From DATKNA01 sp963755755 (GTDB lineage Bacteria > Actinomycetota > Actinomycetes > Actinomycetales > Kineosporiaceae): DNA of 64,000 nt. The DNA is taken from contig CAVWLJ010000010.1 in NCBI GenBank assembly GCA_963755755.1, forward strand, positions 868,001-932,000, read 5' to 3'. How positions within the stretch are numbered: the stretch's first letter is position 1; each line of letters begins with the position of its first letter. The position numbers were made by a program, and so were the translations under genes. The notes beneath the pieces are model-generated. The model made no database searches, was not told where the DNA came from, and saw only the letters and a list, made by a program, of their open reading frames with translations. Below are positions 11,575 to 20,875 of the stretch, piece after piece.

Positions 11575-12585
11575 GTGAGTCCAGCGTTCGAGGCCGGGAC
11601 GTTCATCGTCCTGGGCGTGCTCCTCCTCGTCGATCTCGCGGTGGTCGTCCGTCGCCCGCACATCCCGTCGATGCGCGAAGCGGGTCTGTGGGTGGCGTTC
11701 TACGTGACCCTGGCCCTCGGGTTCGCCGCCGTGCTCCTCGCCGTCGGCGAGCCGCACAAGGCCGGTGCCTTCGTCGCGGGCTGGGCCACCGAGTACAGCC
11801 TGAGCGTGGACAACCTCTTCATCTTCGTCGTGATCATGTCGAGGTTCGCCGTCCGGCGTGAGAACCAGCAGAAGGTCCTGCTCATCGGCATCTACCTGTC
11901 GCTGGTCCTGCGCGGCGCCTGCATCCTCCTGGGGGCGGCGGCCATCGAGCGCTTCGAGTGGGTCTTCTACCTGTTCGGGGCGTTCCTCGTCTACACGGCG
12001 ATCCAGCTGCTCCGCGAACACGGGCCGACGGAGGAGTACAAGGAGAACGCGCTGGTCAGGCGGGCCCGCCGGGTGCTGCCCCTCTCCGAGCGGTACGACG
12101 GGGCGCGGTTGGTCACCCGCGTGGACGGACGCCGGCTGCTGACCCCGCTCGTCATCGTGCTGCTCGCCATCGGCTCGACCGACGTCCTGTTCGCCCTCGA
12201 CTCCATCCCGGCGATCTTCGGCCTGACGAAGGACCCGTTCGTCGTCTTCACCGCCACCATCTTCGCCCTCATGGGCCTGCGGCAGCTCTACTTCCTGCTC
12301 GGCGGGCTGCTCGACCGGCTGGTCTACCTGCCCAAGGGGCTGTCGGTGATCCTGGCGTTCATCGGGGTCAAGCTCATCCTCGAGGCGCTCGCCTCCAACG
12401 AGCTCCACTGGGTCAACGGTGGCGACCCGGTCGACTGGGCTCCGGTCGTCCCGATCTGGATGTCTCTCGCCGTGATCGGTGGCGTCCTCGTGGTGACCAC
12501 GCTGCTGAGTCTCTTCGTGCCTCCGCGGAGGGCGGCGGCGGCAGCGGTGAAGGCGCGCGAACTCTCGTCGTCCGCCCAGGGCTGA
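11575..12585 (+). CDS. TerC family integral membrane protein
   Basis: A 336-residue protein of the TerC/Alx family, multi-span membrane proteins linked to tellurite resistance and, in studied members, manganese export. It has about eight hydrophobic segments. The two conserved acidic motifs are SVDNLFIFVVI (~residues 78-88) and GSTDVLFALDSIPAIFG (~200-216), the latter the family's metal-binding signature. The start is a GTG at 11575; a TAGCAT box at 11503-11508 is a possible -10, but no -35 is evident and it does not fit the damage-promoter pattern. It sits between uvrB and a convergent hydrolase gene. The transported ion is not known. Confidence 0.9.
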   Translation: MSPAFEAGTFIVLGVLLLVDLAVVVRRPHIPSMREAGLWVAFYVTLALGFAAVLLAVGEPHKAGAFVAGWATEYSLSVDNLFIFVVIMSRFAVRRENQQKVLLIGIYLSLVLRGACILLGAAAIERFEWVFYLFGAFLVYTAIQLLREHGPTEEYKENALVRRARRVLPLSERYDGARLVTRVDGRRLLTPLVIVLLAIGSTDVLFALDSIPAIFGLTKDPFVVFTATIFALMGLRQLYFLLGGLLDRLVYLPKGLSVILAFIGVKLILEALASNELHWVNGGDPVDWAPVVPIWMSLAVIGGVLVVTTLLSLFVPPRRAAAAAVKARELSSSAQG

Positions 12586-12621
12586 CGAGCGGGAGCAGCA
12601 GCCGCTCAGGGGCTGCCCGGA

Positions 12622-13302
12622 TCACCAGCCGCGCTCGCGCCACTCCGCCAGGTGCGGGCGCTCGACGCCGAGCGTGGTGTCCCGGCCGTGCCCCGGGTAG
12701 ACCCAGGTGTCGTCGGGCAGGACGCCGAAGATCCGCTCCTCGACATCGCCGAGCAGCCGCGTGAACCGCGCCGGGTCCTTCTCGGTGTTGCCGACACCGC
12801 CGGGGAAGAGGCTGTCGCCGGTGAAGGCGTGGGTGCTGCCGTCCTGCGACCGCAGGACCAGCGCCACCGATCCCGGCGTGTGGCCCCGCAGGTGGACGAC
12901 GTCCAAGGTCGTGGCGCCCACCGTCACGGTGTCGCCGTGGTCGAGGACGACGTCCGGCGCGACGGGGAGATGCGGCGCGTCCTCGCGGCCGGCGGCGCTG
13001 CGCGCGCCGGTGTGCTCGAGGACCGCCGCGAGGGCGCGGTGGTGGTCCCAGTGCTGGTGGGTGGTGACGACGGTCGCGAGACCGTGCCCGCCGTCCGGGA
13101 CGCTCTCGGCGACGAGCGCGAGGACGCGCGTGGAGTCGTCCGCCGCGTCCACGAGCAGCTGCTCACCGGTCGCCCGATCCGTGATCAGGTAGACGTTGTT
13201 GTCCATCGAGGAGACGCTCGCCTTGCGGATCACGACGTCCGGCAGCGCGCGCACGTCGCTCGGGCCGCCGGGGCGGACATCGCCGGTGTAGCTGCTGCGC
13301 AT
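12622..13302 (-). CDS. MBL-fold metallo-hydrolase
   Basis: Metallo-beta-lactamase-fold hydrolase of 226 residues, glyoxalase II-like in layout. The zinc-site motif HQHWDHH (~residue 85), GHTPGSVAL, the Asp in FTGDSLFPGGVGNT and the final YPGHGRDTT are all present. The start at 13302 is chosen because MRSSYTGDVRP begins a coherent N-terminus ahead of the NNVYLITD strand. It is convergent with terC and divergent from uvrA, and homologues are commonly found next to uvrA in actinobacteria. The substrate is unknown; a thioester such as S-lactoylglutathione or a mycothiol conjugate is possible. Confidence 0.9.
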   Translation of the reverse strand: MRSSYTGDVRPGGPSDVRALPDVVIRKASVSSMDNNVYLITDRATGEQLLVDAADDSTRVLALVAESVPDGGHGLATVVTTHQHWDHHRALAAVLEHTGARSAAGREDAPHLPVAPDVVLDHGDTVTVGATTLDVVHLRGHTPGSVALVLRSQDGSTHAFTGDSLFPGGVGNTEKDPARFTRLLGDVEERIFGVLPDDTWVYPGHGRDTTLGVERPHLAEWRERGW

Positions 13303-13462
13303 CCGCTCCACGGGCCGCACCTTAGCCGGGCAGGCGTGCGGGCGACCTCCTCGCAGCGGTGACGCGGGCGGGCATGCGAAGCGGTCCTGCTGCGTTGCCC
13401 TGCGTGGCGGAGGATCGCGCCGGACCGGGTGGGCCGGGGCACCTTCGTCGTCCGGCGCGAGT

Positions 13463-13485
13463 CTGTCGGAACCCCGACCTAGCAT
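13463..13485 (+). promoter_or_regulatory. Weak RecA-NDp/PafBC-type promoter of uvrA
   Basis: CTGTCGGAA (13463-13471), eight bases, TAGCAT (13480-13485). Six of nine positions match TTGTCRGTG and the N8 spacing and TAnnnT box are exact. The uvrA start lies about 70 bases downstream. It is weaker than the uvrB and uvrC copies, and is called mainly because all three share the same geometry. Confidence 0.45.
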
Positions 13486-13554
13486 GGGCGGCGACCCTCG
13501 ACGCACGACCTCCGACGACCGCTGCCTCCCGCCCCCTGCCCCCGAGAAGGACTT

Positions 13555-16479
13555 GTGAGCGACCGACTGATCGTCCGCGGTGCCCGTGAGCACAACCTCA
13601 AGGACGTCTCGCTCGAGCTGCCGAGGGACTCCCTCGTCGTGTTCACCGGGCTGTCCGGCTCCGGGAAGTCGTCCCTGGCCTTCGACACGATCTTCGCGGA
13701 GGGCCAGCGGCGGTACGTGGAGTCGCTGTCGGCGTACGCCCGGCAGTTCCTCGGCCAGATGGACAAGCCCGACGTGGACTTCATCGAGGGTCTGTCGCCG
13801 GCCGTGTCGATCGACCAGAAGTCGACGAACCGCAACCCCCGGTCGACCGTGGGGACGATCACCGAGGTCTACGACTACCTCCGCCTGCTCTGGGCGCGTG
13901 CCGGCCGGCCGCACTGCCCGGTCTGCGGCGAGCTGATCACCAGGCAGACGCCGCAGCAGATCGTCGACCGCCTCCTCGAGCTGCCCGAGGGCACGAGGTT
14001 CCAGGTGCTCGCGCCCGTGATCCGGGGTCGCAAGGGCGAGTACGCCGACCTCTTCCGCGAGCTGCAGACGAAGGGCTTCTCCCGGGCCCGGGTCGACGGG
14101 GAGACCATGTCGCTGGCCGAGCCGCCGGTGCTGGAGAAGAAGCTCAAGCACACGATCGAGGTGGTCGTCGACCGGCTCGTGGCCAAGCCGTCGAGCAAGC
14201 GCCGGCTCACCGACAGCGTCGAGACGGCGCTCGAGCTGGCGGGCGGCGTGCTGACGGTCGACCTCGTGGACGAGCCCGAGGGCTCGCCGGACCGCGAGCG
14301 CCGGTTCAGCGAGAAGATGGCGTGCCCGAACGAGCACCAGCTCTCCTCCTTCGAGGTGGAGCCGCGGTCGTTCTCGTTCAACAACCCCTACGGCGCCTGC
14401 CCCGAGTGCACCGGCATCGGCAGCAAGCTCGAGGTCGATCCCGACCTGCTCGTCCCGGACGAGGACCTCACGCTCGCCGAGGGCGCGATCGCGCCGTGGG
14501 CGACGGGGTCCGCCGACTACTTCGTGCGGCTGATGAAGGCGCTGGGGGAGGACCTGGGGTTCACGATCGACACCCCCTGGCGGGCGTTGCCGGAGCGCGC
14601 GAGGCAGGCGCTCATGCACGGCCAGGACCACCAGGTGCACGTGAAGTTCCGCAACCGGTACGGCCGGGAGCGGTCGTACTCGACCGGCTTCGAGGGCGCG
14701 ATCCCGTTCGTCCAGCGGCGGCACAGCGAGACCGAGTCCGAGTGGAGCCGCGAGCGCTACGAGGGCTACATGCGCGAGGTGCCGTGCCCGGCCTGCAAGG
14801 GCGCGCGGCTCAAGCCGGAGTCGCTCGCCGTGCTCGTCGGCGGCCGGTCGATCGCGGACGTCTGCAATCTGCCGATCCGTGAGGCCGCCGCCTTCCTCGG
14901 CGAGCTGGAGCTCACCGCTCGGGAGCAGCAGATCGCCGAGCGCGTCCTCAAGGAGATCCAGGCCCGGCTCGGCTTCCTCCTCGACGTCGGCCTGGAGTAC
15001 CTCTCTCTCGACCGGGCGGCGGGCACGCTCTCCGGGGGCGAGGCCCAGCGGATCCGGCTGGCGACGCAGATCGGCTCCGGGCTGGTCGGCGTCCTGTACG
15101 TCCTCGACGAGCCGAGCATCGGCCTGCACCAGCGGGACAACCGCCGGCTCATCGAGACCCTGACCCGGTTGCGCGACCTCGGGAACACGCTCATCGTCGT
15201 CGAGCACGACGAGGACACGATCCGGGCGTCCGACTGGGCGGTCGACATCGGTCCGCGGGCCGGCGAGCACGGCGGTCAGGTCGTCTACTCGGGTCCGGTG
15301 CAGGGTCTGCTCGAGCACGCCGACTCGCTGACCGGCATGTACCTCTCGGGTCGCCGGGAGATCCCGATCCCTGCCGAGCGGAGGAAGGTCGACCCCGGCC
15401 GCAAGGTGACGGTCGTCGGGGCGCGCGAGCACAACCTGCGGGGCATCGACGTGAGCTTCCCGCTCGGCTGCCTGGTCGCCGTCACGGGCGTGAGCGGCTC
15501 CGGCAAGTCCACGCTGGTCAACGACATCCTCTACACGGTGCTCGCGAACAAGCTCAACGGCGCACGCCAGGTGCCGGGCCGGCACAAGACGGTGACGGGT
15601 CTGGAGCACCTCGACAAGGTCGTGCACGTCGACCAGGGCCCGATCGGCCGCACGCCGCGGTCGAACCCGGCGACCTACACCGGGGTCTTCGACCACATCC
15701 GTCGTCTCTTCGCGGAGACGACGGAGGCCAAGATCCGCGGCTACCAGCCCGGGCGGTTCTCCTTCAACGTCAAGGGCGGGCGCTGCGAGGCGTGCTCGGG
15801 TGACGGCACGATCAAGATCGAGATGAACTTCCTCCCGGACGTCTACGTGCCGTGCGAGGTCTGCCACGGCGCGCGGTACAACCGCGAGACGCTCGAGGTG
15901 CACTTCAAGGGCAAGACGATCGCCGAGGTGCTCGACATGCCGATCGAGGAGGCCGCCGACTTCTTCGCGGCCGTTCCGGGGATCGCGCGGCACATGCGGA
16001 CGCTCGTCGACGTCGGCCTGGGCTACGTGCGGCTCGGTCAGCCGGCGCCGACCCTGTCCGGTGGCGAGGCGCAGCGGGTGAAGCTGGCGTCCGAGCTGCA
16101 GAAGCGGTCGACCGGGCGCACGGTCTACGTGCTCGACGAGCCGACCACCGGCCTGCACTTCGAGGACATCCGCAAGCTCCTGGGCGTCCTGCAAGGCCTG
16201 GTCGACAAGGGCAACACGGTTCTCGTCATCGAGCACAACTTCGACGTGATCAAGAGCGCCGACTGGGTCGTCGACATGGGTCCCGAGGGCGGTTCGGGCG
16301 GCGGCAAGGTCATCGCCGAAGGCACCCCGGAGCAGGTCGCGCGGAACACGGCCAGTCACACCGGCCGGTTCCTCGCGCCCATCCTCCAGGGCAGGGCAGC
16401 CCTGCCGCCCGTGCGGAAGCGGCGGGCGGCGGCGCAGCAGCAGCTCACGGTCGACGAGCCGGCCGCCGCCGGGGTCTGA
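13555..16479 (+). CDS. uvrA: Excinuclease ABC subunit A
   Basis: Damage-recognition ATPase of nucleotide excision repair. It is 974 residues, full length, with two ABC modules: Walker A GLSGSGKSSLAF (~residue 30) and GVSGSGKSTL (~645), signatures LSGGEAQRIRLA (~492) and LSGGEAQRVKLA (~835). Two zinc modules are visible, CPVCGELITRQ (~120) and the second pair CEACSGDGTIK ... CEVCHG (~745-775). The GTG at 13555 follows a GAGAAGG-like ribosome site. The reading frame is intact. A damage-type promoter motif lies about 70 bases upstream. Confidence 0.98.
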   Translation: MSDRLIVRGAREHNLKDVSLELPRDSLVVFTGLSGSGKSSLAFDTIFAEGQRRYVESLSAYARQFLGQMDKPDVDFIEGLSPAVSIDQKSTNRNPRSTVGTITEVYDYLRLLWARAGRPHCPVCGELITRQTPQQIVDRLLELPEGTRFQVLAPVIRGRKGEYADLFRELQTKGFSRARVDGETMSLAEPPVLEKKLKHTIEVVVDRLVAKPSSKRRLTDSVETALELAGGVLTVDLVDEPEGSPDRERRFSEKMACPNEHQLSSFEVEPRSFSFNNPYGACPECTGIGSKLEVDPDLLVPDEDLTLAEGAIAPWATGSADYFVRLMKALGEDLGFTIDTPWRALPERARQALMHGQDHQVHVKFRNRYGRERSYSTGFEGAIPFVQRRHSETESEWSRERYEGYMREVPCPACKGARLKPESLAVLVGGRSIADVCNLPIREAAAFLGELELTAREQQIAERVLKEIQARLGFLLDVGLEYLSLDRAAGTLSGGEAQRIRLATQIGSGLVGVLYVLDEPSIGLHQRDNRRLIETLTRLRDLGNTLIVVEHDEDTIRASDWAVDIGPRAGEHGGQVVYSGPVQGLLEHADSLTGMYLSGRREIPIPAERRKVDPGRKVTVVGAREHNLRGIDVSFPLGCLVAVTGVSGSGKSTLVNDILYTVLANKLNGARQVPGRHKTVTGLEHLDKVVHVDQGPIGRTPRSNPATYTGVFDHIRRLFAETTEAKIRGYQPGRFSFNVKGGRCEACSGDGTIKIEMNFLPDVYVPCEVCHGARYNRETLEVHFKGKTIAEVLDMPIEEAADFFAAVPGIARHMRTLVDVGLGYVRLGQPAPTLSGGEAQRVKLASELQKRSTGRTVYVLDEPTTGLHFEDIRKLLGVLQGLVDKGNTVLVIEHNFDVIKSADWVVDMGPEGGSGGGKVIAEGTPEQVARNTASHTGRFLAPILQGRAALPPVRKRRAAAQQQLTVDEPAAAGV

Positions 16480-16553
16480 CGCCCGTCGGCAGCCCCCGTC
16501 CGCCACCGGAGGGATGACGAGGTCCGGCCCGGCCCGCGTACCGTGGCCTCCTC

Positions 16554-17816
16554 GTGACGACTCTGGCCGAGGCCCTGGTGCCCTCACGGCTCGGCCGCAG
16601 CTTCCGCTGGCTCCTCGCCTCGTCGTGGACGACCAATCTCGGCGACGGGATCGCGCTGGCGGCCGGCCCGCTGCTCGTCGCCTCCCTCACCAGCGACCCG
16701 TTCCTGGTGTCGCTGGCCGCGCTGCTCGCCTGGGCACCGCCGCTGGTCTTCGCGCTCGCCGCCGGCGTTCTGGCCGACCGGCTCGACCGTCGCCGGGTCG
16801 TCATGGCGGCCGACGGGCTGCGCGCCGTCGTCCTCGTGATCCTCGTCGCGACCATCGCGGGCGGCCACGTCTCGATCGCGATCGCCCTCGTGGCGATCGG
16901 ACTCCTCACCACCGCCGAGGTGTTCGCGGACGGCACCTCCACGACGTTGCTGCCGATGCTCGTCGACCGCGAGGACCTCCCCATCGCCAACGCGCGGCTG
17001 ACGAGCGGGTTCATCACGCTGAACCAGCTCGCCGGCCCGCCCATCGGCGCCGCGCTCTTCGTCGTCGGCCGGGCTGTGCCCTACGCGACACAGGCGGTTC
17101 TGGTCGGCTTCGGCGTCCTGCTCGTCAGCCGGGTGCGGCTCCCGGCGCACGGCCGCGAGCGTGGTACAGGCCCCGGGCTCCGGCGCGACGTCGCCGAGGG
17201 CTTCCGGTGGACGCTCCGGCACCCGGCGGTGCGCACCCTCGCGCTCACGAACCTCGTGTTCAACGTCACCTACGGAGCGGCCTTCTCGGTGCTGGTCCTC
17301 TACGTCCGCGACCGGCTCGGACTCGGCCCGGTGGGGTACGGCCTCGTCATGACGGCCACTGCGGTGGGAGGCCTGCTCGCCACCGGCGCCTACGGGTGGA
17401 TCACGAGGCGGATCAGTCTCGGCGACGTGATGCGCATCGGTCTCGTCATCGAGACCCTCACCCACCTCGGGCTGGCCCTCACCCGGTCCCCGTGGGTCGC
17501 CGCCGTGATCCTGTTCGTGTTCGGGGCGCACGAGTTCGTCTGGGGGACCACAGCCACCACGGTCCGGCAGCGTGCGGTGCCACGCGAGCTGCAGGGTCGG
17601 GTCGGGAGCGTCTACACGATCGCCATCTACGCGGGCCTGGTCGTGGGCTCGGGCGTCGGCGGTCTGCTGGCCAACCGCTTCGGGCTGACGGCTCCGTTCT
17701 GGTTCGCCTTCGGGGGATCCGTGGTGTTCCTCGTGCTCCTGTGGCCCCAGCTCACCCGCATCGCGCACGGCGGCGACGACGCCGGTGCGCCCGCGTCCGG
17801 GCATCACCACGCGTGA
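16554..17816 (+). CDS. MFS transporter, EntS/MefA-like exporter
   Basis: Major facilitator superfamily protein of 420 residues with about twelve membrane segments. The N-terminal half holds WTTNLGDGIALAAGPLL, typical of the enterobactin exporter/macrolide efflux (MFS_3) branch, and the loop 2-3 motif GVLADRLDRRRVV (~residues 65-77). The C-terminus is His/Gly/Ala-rich (ASGHHHA). The start is a GTG at 16554, 75 bases after uvrA, so co-transcription is possible. The exported compound cannot be told. The next gene on the same strand is the APC permease after 107 bases. Confidence 0.88.
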   Translation: MTTLAEALVPSRLGRSFRWLLASSWTTNLGDGIALAAGPLLVASLTSDPFLVSLAALLAWAPPLVFALAAGVLADRLDRRRVVMAADGLRAVVLVILVATIAGGHVSIAIALVAIGLLTTAEVFADGTSTTLLPMLVDREDLPIANARLTSGFITLNQLAGPPIGAALFVVGRAVPYATQAVLVGFGVLLVSRVRLPAHGRERGTGPGLRRDVAEGFRWTLRHPAVRTLALTNLVFNVTYGAAFSVLVLYVRDRLGLGPVGYGLVMTATAVGGLLATGAYGWITRRISLGDVMRIGLVIETLTHLGLALTRSPWVAAVILFVFGAHEFVWGTTATTVRQRAVPRELQGRVGSVYTIAIYAGLVVGSGVGGLLANRFGLTAPFWFAFGGSVVFLVLLWPQLTRIAHGGDDAGAPASGHHHA

Positions 17817-17923
17817 CCTCCGCATCGCAAGACGGGTCTTGTGCCACCTCCCGTGACGGGTGTTGCCTCTGTGCTCGACGGGGCGCCGGCGGCGGCGCCT
17901 CCACCCTGAACGGGGAGGTCCCC

Positions 17924-19405
17924 ATGGACGCCGGCGGACCGCGGCTGCGCCGCGAGCTCAACATCTGGGAGACGATCGGCATCTCCGTGGCGCTGATGGC
18001 GCCGTCGATGGCCGCGAACATCAACCCGCAGGGCACGGTCGGGGTCGTCGGCCGAGCCATCCCGCTGACCTTCGTGCTCGCCACCGTGGGCGTGCTGCTC
18101 GTCTCGTGGACGTTCGTCCGGCTCACCCAGCGGTTCCACCACTCCGGGTCCGTCTACGGCTTCGTCGGCGCCACGCTGGGCCCCCGCGCGGGCGTCGTCG
18201 CCGGCTGGGGCCTCGTCGGCACGTACACCTTCTACGGCGTCGTCACCTCGATGGCCGCTGGCCGGATCTTCTCGGCGTTCCTCAGCGGCATCGGGGCCTG
18301 GTCGAACCCGCCGGACTGGGCCGCGTTCGTCATCGCCGCGATCGTGCTCGCAGGTGTCTTCGTGCTCACGGTCGCCCCGGTGCGCAGGGGTACCCGGACG
18401 CTCCTCTACATCGAGGGGGCGACCGTGATCCTCATCCTGCTCGTCACCCTGGTGGTCTTCGTGCGGCTCGCCGCGGGCACCGCGCCGGGCGGCCTCGGGC
18501 TCACCCTCACCCCGTTCAGCGTGCCCAGCGGTACGGACACCTCGACGCTCTTCCTCGGCGTCGTCTTCGGCTTCCTCTCCTTCGCGGGGTTCGAGGCGGC
18601 GGCGACGCTGGGTGAGGAGGCGCGGGAACCCCGCCGCGACATCCCGCGGGCCATCCTCGGCACGGCGATCTTCGGCGGGCTCTTCTTCATCGTCGTCACC
18701 TGGGTCGAGGTCATGGGCTTCGGCACCGACGCGAACGGGCTGCAGGCGTTCGGGTCCTCGAACGCGCTGGTCGCCGATCTCGGCACGCAGTACGTCGGTT
18801 CGTGGCTGGGCAACCTCATCAGCCTCGGCGCGTCCGTGAGCGCGTTCGGCTGCGCCCTCGCCTGCGCCGTCGGTGCCTCGCGGCTGGTCTACGCCCTCGC
18901 GCGCGACGACGTCGCCCCGAAGCCGCTCGCCCGAGTCTCCGCGACCCGGGGGACGCCGGAGGGCGCCGCCGTGGCCGTCGTCGGCACGATGCTCGCCCTC
19001 GACGTGATCATCGGCCTGCTCTACCACGGCGAGGAGTCCCCGTCGCTGGCCACCTTCGTCGCGGCCGGCACGATCGGCACGCTGATCCTGCTCGTCGTCT
19101 ACGTCCTGGCCACGATCGGCGCGACCCGCCTGGTCTTCTTCCCACGAGTCGGCGCCGCCGTCCGGGCCGAGATCATCATCCCGATCCTCGGGCTCGTGCT
19201 CCTCGGTTACACGCTCTGGCGCAACGTGATCCCGTTCCCGGAGGGGTCGGCGCGCTGGCTGCCGATCGTGGCCGCGCTCTGGCTCGTCGCGGCGCTGGTC
19301 TTCGTGCTCGTACGGTCCGACGTCGCCCGCCGCGCCGGTGCGCAGCTCACGGAGGCGGAGGGCCTCGCGACCGAGCGGCCGCTGCCCGCCGAGGAGGGCG
19401 CGTGA
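17924..19405 (+). CDS. APC-family amino acid/amine permease
   Basis: A 493-residue amino acid-polyamine-organocation transporter with about twelve membrane segments. The first helix contains ISVALMAPSMAANINPQG, and FGFLSFAGFEAAATLGEEA (~residues 210-228) is the conserved helix 6 region of the superfamily; REPRRDIPRAI follows. The ATG at 17924 has an upstream GGGGAGG ribosome site. Its stop codon overlaps the GTG of the glutamine-synthetase-like gene (GTGA), so permease and enzyme are probably translated together. It most likely imports the amine or amino acid handled by the next three enzymes. Confidence 0.9.
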   Translation: MDAGGPRLRRELNIWETIGISVALMAPSMAANINPQGTVGVVGRAIPLTFVLATVGVLLVSWTFVRLTQRFHHSGSVYGFVGATLGPRAGVVAGWGLVGTYTFYGVVTSMAAGRIFSAFLSGIGAWSNPPDWAAFVIAAIVLAGVFVLTVAPVRRGTRTLLYIEGATVILILLVTLVVFVRLAAGTAPGGLGLTLTPFSVPSGTDTSTLFLGVVFGFLSFAGFEAAATLGEEAREPRRDIPRAILGTAIFGGLFFIVVTWVEVMGFGTDANGLQAFGSSNALVADLGTQYVGSWLGNLISLGASVSAFGCALACAVGASRLVYALARDDVAPKPLARVSATRGTPEGAAVAVVGTMLALDVIIGLLYHGEESPSLATFVAAGTIGTLILLVVYVLATIGATRLVFFPRVGAAVRAEIIIPILGLVLLGYTLWRNVIPFPEGSARWLPIVAALWLVAALVFVLVRSDVARRAGAQLTEAEGLATERPLPAEEGA

Positions 19406-20872
19406 CCGCGCAACCACCCGCCGGACGCCGGTTGCCGGGGCGCCGGCCGACGGCGCTGGGAGGCCGCTTCCGGACGAACGGAGAGGACCCGATCCCCGGC
19501 GGCCGCCCCGGCGAGGTCGTGCACGCCAAGGGCGAGGGCACGCGCCTCTCCGGACGCCGGGTGCAGGGCCTCGATCTGTTCCTGGATCGACACCGCCGGG
19601 ATCCACCGGATCAAGACGGTGCCGGTGGGCCGGCTGGACGCGGCGGTCGCCTGGGGCGTCGGCATGTCGCCGGTCTTCGACACCTTCCTCGCGGACGACT
19701 CCATCGTCGCCACCGACGTCCTCGGCAGCCCGGACGGGGACCTGCGGCTCTACCCGGACCTCGACCGGCTCACCGTGCTCGCCGGTCAGCCGGGCTGGGC
19801 CTGGGCCCCGGTCGACCGCCTCACGCAGGAGGGCGTGCCGCACCCGGCCTGCACCCGCACCCTGCTGCGCCGCCAGGTGGCCGCTGCCGCCGCGCGAGGC
19901 CTCGAGGTCCGCGCCGCCATCGAGATCGAGTTCGCGCTCGGGCGCGGCGACGCGCCGGACGACGCCTTCGTCCCCGCCGTCCGCGGGCCCGCCTACGGCA
20001 TGACGAGGCTCGTGGAGCAGGCCGCGTTCGCCGCCTCCCTGCTCGAGGCGCTCGCGGCGGAGGACGTCGCCGTCGAACAGGTGCACCCCGAGTACGCGGC
20101 CGGGCAGTTCGAGGTCTCCGTCGGCGCGCTCGACCCGGTCGGTGCCGCCGACCGGAGCGTCCTGGTCCGCGAGACCATCCGCGCCGTCGCGCTGCAGCAC
20201 GGCCTGCGCGTCTCGTTCGCCCCGTCGGTCCTGGCCGGCGGCGTGGGGAACGGCGGCCACGTCCACCTGTCCATCTGGCGGGACGGGCGGAACCTGCACG
20301 CCGGCGGCGACGGCCCCTACGGCCTGACCGCGGACGCCGAGTCGTTCACCGCCGGGATCCTGCGCGAGCTGCCGGCGCTCGCGGCCGTCGCCACGCCCAG
20401 CCCGTCGAGCTACCTGCGGCTGGTGCCCTCGCACTGGGCGGGCGCCTACGCGGCCTGGGGGCGCGAGACCCGGGAGACCGCGCTGCGCCTGGTCACGGGC
20501 ATGGTCGGGCACCGGGACCGGTCGGCCAACCTCGAGGTCAAGGCCGTGGACCTCGCGGCCAACCCGTACCTGCTGCTCGCCTCGCTGCTCGCCGCGGGCC
20601 TCGCCGGCCTGGCCGACGGGGAACACCTGCCCGAGGAGGTCAGCGGCGACCCGGCCCGGTTCGACGCCGACGAGCTCGAGCGTCGTGGCGTCCGGCGGCT
20701 GCCGCAGTCCCTCGACGAGGCCACCGACGCCTTCACGGCGTCCGAGGTCCTCCGGACGGCGCTCGGCCCGGTGCTGCACGACGCGGTGGTCGCCGTCCGG
20801 CGGGGCGAGTCCGCCCGGACCGCCGGGTTGGAGCCGGAGGCGGTCGCGGCCGCCTACCGGTGGGTGTACTGA
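19402..20872 (+). CDS. Glutamine synthetase family protein (frameshifted)
   Basis: Type I glutamine-synthetase-like ligase, of the branch that gamma-glutamylates amines or serves in FluG-type pathways instead of making glutamine. The GTG at 19402 overlaps the permease stop. The catalytic body lies in the frame from about 19580: IDTAGIHRIKTVPV, the glutamate-site region AAIEIEFALG, NGGHVHLSIW with its conserved His, and the Arg-containing ATP/phosphate site HRDRSANLEVK. One extra T near 19579 separates the N-terminus; removing it gives GLDLSWIDTAG. The restored protein is about 490 residues. The first ~50 residues are poorly conserved and may hide another error. Confidence 0.85.
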
Positions 20873-20875
20873 CGC

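Noticed and set aside
12622..16587. 1321-codon minus-strand frame
   Set aside because: Only the last 226 codons (MBL hydrolase) are real; the rest is antisense to uvrA.
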